From Fomes fomentarius (taxonomy: Eukaryota > Basidiomycota > Agaricomycetes > Polyporales > Polyporaceae), in the NCBI GenBank assembly GCA_022606135.1, contig JABYQN010000001.1:434001-498000 (forward strand): a stretch of 64,000 bases of DNA. The letters are read 5' to 3'. Position 1 is the stretch's first letter. Each line of letters begins with the position of its first letter. Positions 58,257-64,000 of this stretch are shown piece by piece. The translations under genes were made by a program, and so were the position numbers. The notes below the pieces were generated by a model. The model searched no databases and was not told the origin of the DNA. It worked only from the letters and a program-made list of their open reading frames with translations.

Positions 58257-58916
58257 GACAACACTCCAACAGTCCATGAAGATGAAATAGCCCTTCATCT
58301 TGGCAGACCAGTCGTTGTACTGATTCGCCGAAGAGAGGACAGGGATAGAGTCGACTTTGATATCTCCCATGATGGATAAGAGGTATTGGGGAGAGTCGAG
58401 ATATTCCTCCTTGAAGTCTAGAGTGAATGTGATAGGCGCGACAGGGGGCGCAGTGACGATAGGAGGAGGAAGGTAGACTGGAGGAAGAGGACTTGAATCG
58501 ACAGGAGGGGAGTTTCCGAAGAGCGATCGGAGATAGAAATTAGGACGAGATGAGGAGGGCTGTGTGTGAGTTTCTTCCTGAAGATAGGGAAGAGGAACTC
58601 CGTGTTGTGGGTCGGTGTCCTGCTGCCAAGTTGCTGGATATGCCCAGTGAAAGGTCGGTTCGTACGGAAGAGGGAGTTGATTGTAGCGATTGGGACAGAG
58701 CTGTACGTCGCACTGGTCCCACTCCTGCTCTCCGTCGTCGTAGACGTAGTGATAACGATCGACCTGATCGTCTAGATCAAAGAGATGGGGCTGTTCCGAG
58801 CAATCAAACGCCGATGCAGTAGAATGATGTTCTGCAAGTTCAGCGTTGACTTCAGCTTCAGAGTCGGAGCTGAGCTGAGGACTATTGGCAGTAGTAGGCG
58901 GCTCCAGTACGATGGT
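58257..58916 (-). CDS. Retrotransposon gag N-terminal open frame
   Basis: An open frame from about 58916 leads into gag. It has a long proline- and acid-rich stretch without ATG (HYVYDDGEQEWDQ, LPPVYLPPP). The first ATG is at 58370, followed by the gag motif NQYNDWSAKMKGYFIFMDCW. Just after this the gag homology continues in another frame (HPTEQAAKDKW), so a frame break lies at about 58257. The ATG-less upstream part suggests an intron or a further lesion in the leader. Confidence 0.6.
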
Positions 58917-59402
58917 TCAGAGAAAAACGCGATGATTGACTTGCCACGTGCGAGATCTGGTAGAGAGGAACACCTGTTGAGGTGAGCCAGAAGGTCAGGA
59001 AGCCGATATTCCCAACAATCCAGATAGAAGTCGCCAACTGTGCCCAAGAAAAGCTATACGAGTCTAGGTATCAAAAAGAGTATAGTAAGGAGGGTCCGAA
59101 CGGTTGTCCTCCGGTCCAAAGGTGATAACCACCCCGGCTACAACAGCTGGCGGGCGCAAGTGCGTGGCCTGGCTGAGGATACTTGAAAACCCGTGTGCCG
59201 CGAAAGCACCAAAGGTTGTACAGAGATACTAGATAGCGACTACTAAAAAGCGCTCAGGGCTGCGTCACGAGCGCAGTAAAGTCCCCCTGGCAGCAGTGTC
59301 GGAGGGCACAGTCAAGAGTTAGGGAAAGTGGAGGAGAGTGCACGGGCAGAGAGTCAACGAACAGAGTTTGCGCGCAAAGTGTCGACAGAGAAGCAACTGA
59401 TT

Positions 59403-59422
59403 AGAGCGCAGGGCTCATAACC
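59403..59422 (-). other. Primer-binding site for a half-tRNA (initiator Met anticodon arm)
   Basis: Immediately inside the 5' LTR. The plus strand (GCGCAGGGCTCATAACC, 59406-59422) is identical to the anticodon-stem-loop region of eukaryotic initiator tRNA-Met, with CAT as its anticodon. Priming would therefore start from the middle of the tRNA rather than its 3' end. This mechanism is known for Drosophila copia and yeast Ty5. The tRNA identity rests on remembered yeast sequence. Confidence 0.75.
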
Positions 59423-59974
59423 TGATGAACTCTGAACCTGTAAGGCGAGGAGCGACTGTAAGTCACAACAGAGAGGGATCTTCAGTCAGTGAGCGAACGA
59501 CTATATTGCATAGTGAAGTACCTGTAAGTCACAACAGAGAGGGACTACAAGTACTAAGTCAGTAAGAAGTAGTAGAGCATATGTATGTAAAGGACTTACT
59601 CTTCAGTCAGTGAGCGAACGACTGAAGAGCAGAGGCGAAGAAGGGACTGCTTTTATACATGAGGGATGAGTCCATGAGTCAGCGAATGAAGCAGTCACAT
59701 GTAGCCATAAGACGATGAGTCAGAGTCCGTATCGGCATATGAGTCAGATACAGTCATAGCATGAGTCAGACATAAGGTCTAGAAGAGTCCGGTGCAGTGT
59801 AGAACGCACTGGTACGCACAGGAATGCACAGTAACCATATGGTCATGGGAAAGTACAGTAGGAGAACAAAGAAAACCATAAATGGTAAGTAGGAACAGCC
59901 TATCTAATCATATGACCATAAACAAGTGTACACAACTCCGGTCCGAGCACAGCCGGTAGTCCGGAAGTTCAACA
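59423..59974 (-). repeat. 5' LTR
   Basis: 552 bases, 99.6% identical to the left LTR (two A/G differences). The element is transcribed leftward, so this copy carries its promoter. Confidence 0.95.
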
Positions 59975-60914
59975 CCGGTACCCTCGACCATATTCCACAT
60001 CTCACACTTCCGGGGACGCTGGCCGAAAGCGTGGAAGCGTCCGAGAAGCTCGGTTTCACGTGGGTTCAACTCATAACCTTGATCGTGCGCTACTGACGTG
60101 ATTCGTCCCCGACAGCGTGATCCCAGGAGGAACCCATGCCGGCGGCGAGACCTCGAATGCCCTCGTGGTCTTCGCAGATGGGACCTACCTCGAGCTCATC
60201 CAGTTCGTCCAGCCACCTCCGACGGACAGTCAGCACCCATGGAGTAAGAAGGCCCCAGGCTGGATAGACTATGCATTCCTTGGCACTGGACGCGGTGGGG
60301 ACCATTCTACCGCGAAGGTGATCAACGACGAGAAATTTGGTGCAGTATGAAGAGTTAGAAGGGGGGCGCAGGCGCGAGGATGGCAAGATTCTCGAGTGGC
60401 TGATCAGCAGCATCGTAAACAAAGATGATCGAGGAAAGCTCCCATTCTTCTGTGGAGATGTCACCCCGAGGGAGTGGCGCGTAAGTCCTAGTCCATGCCT
60501 GCGAGGAGATAATAAGACATTGAACTTTACTTCCGCGGTGCGCAGGTTCCACTCGAGCCGCGCTCGAATGTAGAACACGCAAGTACCACCATCGGGATCA
60601 CATATGTCAAGCTGCTCGTGTCTCCAGCGGCCTTCGCGTCCTCGACGAAGCAACTTACGACAGTCTTCGGCCAGGACCCCCATACTTCCACTACTACTGA
60701 GGCGATTTGGGATCTCGACGAACAGCCATCTCGACTTGGAATGCACAAGAAGGCACCTCAACTTGTTTTGAGGGTGTTTCAGAACGAAGAAGAGCGGGGT
60801 TATATACAGACACATGGCAGTGAGGTCTACGAGATTGGCTTTATTGTGACAGAGTCATCGAAGGCGGGTAGCGCGGATTCTCCATACGGACGACTTTCCT
60901 GGATTGCGATTTAG
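59975..60914 (+). pseudogene. Glyoxalase-like domain gene, disrupted by the retrotransposon
   Basis: After the insertion the frame reads TLDHIPHLTLPGTLAESVEA and EKLGF, then an intron (60060-60115). It continues VIPGGTHAGGETSNALVVFA and DGTYLELIQFV, then PGWIDYAFLG, LPFFCGDVTPREWRV, and a last exon (60546-60914) ending LSWIAI. This is the Glyoxalase_3-like family of vicinal-oxygen-chelate fold proteins; substrate unknown. A one-base frame change lies between AKVINDEKFGA and YEELEGGRRREDG. It could be explained by a 28-base GT...AG micro-intron (60318-60345) or a true frameshift. The 5' exon is separated by 6.4 kb of transposon, so the gene is almost certainly inactive. Confidence 0.8.
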
Positions 60915-61208
60915 TCCAACTGTCATGTTGTATCAGTCTTGACGCAGCTCTCGACCGTCTCACAACTGTATGCAAATGCAATCGCGTGGGGTGGATAATG
61001 CAACTCACGTGCACGGTGTTGCTGTATCGTCCATGATCGATTTGGCGCTTAAAGTTGAACCAACACTCGTCACTGTTGCACTATCACGACCATACTACCC
61101 CTCGTAAACCTGTGTCTGAATCTCCGTGACTTCTCACTGTGTAAGAAGACGTTTCCAAAGCTCATTGTCTCTGAGTGATGCTCAAGTAAATATCGGTCAC
61201 AGAGAGAT

Positions 61209-62948
61209 ATGGCTTTCAAGTTCACTGATTATCGTGTCGACGGTGACCTTGCCGATGAAGACATCGCCTCCCTCGCAGAACTCCCGGATCCATCACACAG
61301 ACGGGCGTGGGCTATATCACGCATCGAGGAGTACACCAAGCGTATATACGCTTTGAAGTCCGTGTACAATGCGGCTGCGCCAGTCCACCGTCAACTTCCC
61401 CCCGAGGTCCTGATGGTCATTTTTGGAGAGGTGAAGACGTGGCACCTCGCGGCCCGACTCACCCTTCTCGGAGTTTGTCGACTATGGAGACACGTTGTAC
61501 TTCGTACCCCCGCATTCTGGGCACGGTATATCTCCAACAGACCCGTCCACGGGGGGTGGGGTTCATGGAAATCGGATAATATCGAGCACATTCAAAGGTT
61601 GCAGGTTTTTCTGGATCTATCATGCGCACATCCTATCCGACTTTTCATCTCCGAATTGCCCCCTAGCTCGATGCAGATGCTGGTTCCACTCAAGAACCGC
61701 ATCACTGCTTTCGGAGCTGAGCCCTTGGCAGAGCAGATGCCTCAGCTACACGAATTGCTGAGGGACGGCATGCCTCTGCTTGGCTCCTTCGAACTAAAAT
61801 GGCTTAGGCGGGATACCCTCTCTCACTCGCCACCCATATCTCTCGATCGCATGCGCTTCCCGCGTCTTCATACCCTCGTTGCCCCCCTCAAGATGCTGGA
61901 TGCCAACTCTTTCGATGACCGTATTCGCCGCATATGTATCCATTGGTACCACCAGTTTCCTGTGTCGAGTACATGGGAGATCGCCGATCTCTTGGGGATT
62001 TTGGAGTGTTGTCCACGTCTCGAAATGTTGGAAGTATCTGTTTCCCTTGTCACGTCGACGACAGTACCTCCCAGTCGCGTTGTTCCTCTTCACTCACTCC
62101 GTCACCTCCACGCCTACCGTGATGCCGTGGAAGGTGATGCCGTGGAAGGTGTTGCCAGTCTTTTCTCCCACTTGGACATCCCCTTGGCACAATGCCTCGT
62201 GAAGACGGACCGCGCGACGATAATTCGCCCACGCGTTTTCCTTTCCTTACCACTCGCGCAACTTCGTAATCCTCGAGAGATCCATGTCCTCATCGAAGAT
62301 AGAAACGTCACCACCCTAGAACTGCGCACAGCTGTGGTTAGCGGGTTTACCTTGCATGCGCGACTCATGTCGCGTGACGAGTACCTAGGAGACATCAGCG
62401 ACTTCCTCCGAGTCTCCCCCTCCTGGTCCATCACAGTTCTGGTAATCGTTGAGGTCACCCTTGATTCGTGGCGTCAGAGTCGGGATATACTCAAGCGGGA
62501 GACGATCAACTCCCTTCTCTCCCAGCTACCCCAACTGCTGCGGCTACAATTTGGTGAATGCGACGGGAGACGGGATCTCCTTCCCTTACTAGGAGGCCTC
62601 GAGGCTGGAGGTGCCGGCCATCTGTGCCCCAAACTTCAGCATCTGTGTACCTACTGGATATACGAGGATGGAGGCTTGTTGTCGTCGGAGGAGAACCACG
62701 AGGCGACCAACCCCGCATTTTGCGATATGCTCGCTGATGTACTGCAGGGACGGACGGACCTCGGCGAGTTGTCCTTGCAGAGCCTCGATCTTCGTGTTCC
62801 GACAAAATCTCTGCGCAAGCCGCTGTATCAAAATGATATATGGGAGCACTCCGCCATCAGGAATCGGGTACAGGCACGGTTGGGTCATCTTCTCAGCACG
62901 ATCCAGGTGCGCTTCGAAAGAGAAGGAGAGCCAGGAGTCTATACATAG
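61209..62948 (+). CDS. F-box protein (single exon)
   Basis: One exon encodes 579 residues. A short helical N-terminus (RRAWAISRIEEYTKRIYALK) leads to the F-box, APVHRQLPPEVLMVIFGEV through LLGVCRLWRHVVLRTPAFWA, at about residues 56-106. This is the common mushroom arrangement. The rest has irregular leucine-rich segments (LLGILECCPRLEMLEVS, LGELSLQSLDLR). F-box proteins dock substrates on SCF ubiquitin ligases through Skp1, and the target here is unknown. A 15-base tandem duplication encodes DAVEGDAVEG at about 62120-62150. It faces the C-terminal part of an RBR ubiquitin ligase, with 400 bases between the stops. Confidence 0.9.
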   Translation: MAFKFTDYRVDGDLADEDIASLAELPDPSHRRAWAISRIEEYTKRIYALKSVYNAAAPVHRQLPPEVLMVIFGEVKTWHLAARLTLLGVCRLWRHVVLRTPAFWARYISNRPVHGGWGSWKSDNIEHIQRLQVFLDLSCAHPIRLFISELPPSSMQMLVPLKNRITAFGAEPLAEQMPQLHELLRDGMPLLGSFELKWLRRDTLSHSPPISLDRMRFPRLHTLVAPLKMLDANSFDDRIRRICIHWYHQFPVSSTWEIADLLGILECCPRLEMLEVSVSLVTSTTVPPSRVVPLHSLRHLHAYRDAVEGDAVEGVASLFSHLDIPLAQCLVKTDRATIIRPRVFLSLPLAQLRNPREIHVLIEDRNVTTLELRTAVVSGFTLHARLMSRDEYLGDISDFLRVSPSWSITVLVIVEVTLDSWRQSRDILKRETINSLLSQLPQLLRLQFGECDGRRDLLPLLGGLEAGGAGHLCPKLQHLCTYWIYEDGGLLSSEENHEATNPAFCDMLADVLQGRTDLGELSLQSLDLRVPTKSLRKPLYQNDIWEHSAIRNRVQARLGHLLSTIQVRFEREGEPGVYT

Positions 62949-63355
62949 GGACACACGCTCAGGGAAAGCCGAGGTTTTATAGCTCAGAGATTAGGACTGC
63001 GAAGCACCGATACTGTATCATCATCTATGCAACCCAAACTTCTCTTGCGCACCTTTCGTATGACGAGCGGCATACTGCGATTGTCGGACGATGGCCGGAA
63101 TCGGTCGACAACATATGTACCAGTGTGCCTACTCCTCTCCTTGCTCGAGTAGCTACTCCTCTCCTTACTCAGATAGATTGAATGAAGTCGGCATGGCCAT
63201 TGATTGTGACAAATTATATCATACACACATTGTTAACCAAGATGATGTCGGCCTGGCTATGATTTGAAGAAGTGCAGAATATGTATGCGTCTAGTATAGG
63301 ATGGTTGCGCTTGCCCAAGATTGTATATCCAATACGTCGTGTCTGATTCAGTAGC
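62949..63355. other. Convergent 3' intergenic region
   Basis: 3' UTRs of the F-box and Ariadne-type genes meet here. A short direct repeat (CTACTCCTCTCCTT twice near 63129 and 63153) is the only structure seen. Confidence 0.45.
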
Positions 63356-64000
63356 TCAATCCAGCGGTTCGCTCCACTCCCAACGGCCATCGGCGAGCCC
63401 TTCAGCGGTGTCCTGCAACACGATCTCGTGTCGCCCACGGACGTAGACCTACACACAAAGTACTAGATAAAAACGCGGAGTCGAATGTGGACTGAATCAA
63501 GCATACCGTCTTGTCCATCATGCGTTGCCGAAGATTCTTCACGGTCTCTGCGTCGACAGGCTCGTCAAGCAGCTGAGACAGTGCCTCCACAGCCTTCTCG
63601 AGGTCGCTGGATACGAGTCAGAATACGGTGACGAACGAATGGTCGTTCACAGGTACATACGCCTGAATATCCTCGAAGATTTGCTTCTTGTTCCCCGCAG
63701 CGAGGAAGTAGGCCATGGCGTATTTCCACTTGAGCGTGACTCGGCAGCGCGTCAGCTCGTTGACAGCATCGCGCATGAACGTCGACTAGGGCAGTCAATC
63801 GTCAACATTGGTCGATTGGTCGAGCCGAGCAGACGCGCGCAACCAACTGCACACACCTCGATCCACGACATCTTGCTAGTCTCCTGCCACTCAACCATCT
63901 TCTCTTCCGTGCGCGTGCAGAGCTCCTCGTCCAGTCGTGCCGAAATCTCATGGTTGTTGAAGCGGTCAAAGTAGAAGAGCCACTTCTCGAGGCTCTGTCT
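63356..64000 (-). CDS. Ariadne-type RBR E3 ubiquitin ligase, C-terminal part (partial)
   Basis: Four exons are visible (63857-64000, 63661-63785, 63507-63606, 63356-63448) and encode the last 153 residues. The 5' part lies beyond the window. The sequence RQSLEKWLFYFDRFNNHEIS, KMVEWQETSKMSWIE, FMRDAVNELTRCRVTLKWKY, AMAYFLAAGNKKQIFED and DLEKAVEALSQLLDE matches the helical Ariadne domain. In HHARI-like ligases this domain folds back and blocks the catalytic RING2 cysteine until neddylated cullins release it. The RING1-IBR-RING2 part is not in view. The end (EIVLQDTAEGLADGRWEWSE) is typical. Confidence in family is high. Confidence 0.92.

Larger units (their letters stand above)
53547..59974 (-). 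mobile_element. Ty1/copia LTR retrotransposon, recent insertion
   Basis: The element is 6,428 bases with 552-base LTRs that differ at only two positions. It ends TG...CA on the coding strand and is flanked by the 5-base target duplication CCGGT (53542-53546 and 59975-59979). The domain order along the minus strand is gag with zinc knuckle, protease, integrase, reverse transcriptase and RNase H, which is the copia order. A primer-binding site adjoins the right (5') LTR. At least two frame breaks interrupt the coding region (about 58257 and 56614-56619). The element therefore looks young but unable to make a full polyprotein, unless the breaks are sequencing errors. It interrupts a glyoxalase-like gene. 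Confidence 0.95.

Noticed and set aside
58772..59047. A 91-codon minus-strand frame in the retrotransposon leader
   Set aside because: It could be a spliced gag 5' exon, but the splice phases I tried do not join it to the gag frame; left unannotated.
59406..59422. Apparent initiator tRNA-Met gene fragment
   Set aside because: Only the anticodon arm matches and it abuts the LTR; it is the retrotransposon primer-binding site, not a tRNA gene.

Overview
The window looks like nuclear DNA of a basidiomycete mushroom, probably an Agaricomycete. Genes are dense and most are split by short introns (about 47-75 bases, GT...AG). Several families are typical of this group: FunK1-type 'fungal' protein kinases, DUF6699 proteins, a cerato-platanin, an OPT oligopeptide transporter and an F-box protein. 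I read exon structures by eye from conserved frames, intron phases and comparison between copies inside the window.

Layout. 0-5 kb: end of an unknown gene, one member of an unknown repeated family (here 'family X', X1), and a cysteine-rich EGF/furin-repeat membrane protein. 5.9-14.9 kb: three FunK1 kinases (K1 minus, K2 plus, K3 minus). 15.5-16.4 kb: a decayed thiamine-pathway HMP/HMP-P kinase. 16.9-25.6 kb: mostly single-copy genes, namely two divergent DUF6699 genes, a cerato-platanin, an uncertain ORF, a CCDC124/Lso2-like ribosome factor and a calcipressin (calcineurin regulator). 26.6-28.0 kb: an acidic-repeat protein with a possible PD-(D/E)XK-like core. 28.5-36.9 kb: a duplicated block in which X2 is followed by a broken ALG2 fragment fused to a calcipressin fragment, then kinase K4, then broken X3 followed by intact ALG2 (lipid-linked oligosaccharide mannosyltransferase). 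37.3-44.2 kb: an unknown gene, 2.8 kb with no clear gene, and a 13-exon OPT transporter. 44.6-46 kb: a relic X4 next to a 1-kb element with terminal inverted repeats. 46.4-53.1 kb: kinases K5 and K6 and the tail of a seventh (K7). 53.5-60.9 kb: a young Ty1/copia retrotransposon, minus strand, inserted in a glyoxalase-like gene (5-bp target duplication CCGGT). 61.2-64 kb: an F-box protein and the 3' end of an Ariadne-type RBR ubiquitin ligase.

The main theme is a mixture of conserved housekeeping genes (ALG2, CCDC124, calcipressin, Ariadne ligase) and a fast-evolving accessory layer. That layer contains six intact kinases with identical intron phases and a DWE in place of DFG, plus the repeated family X. 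Pseudogene fragments, segmental duplications and transposons show that the region is being rearranged actively. I found no tRNA, rRNA or CRISPR array.
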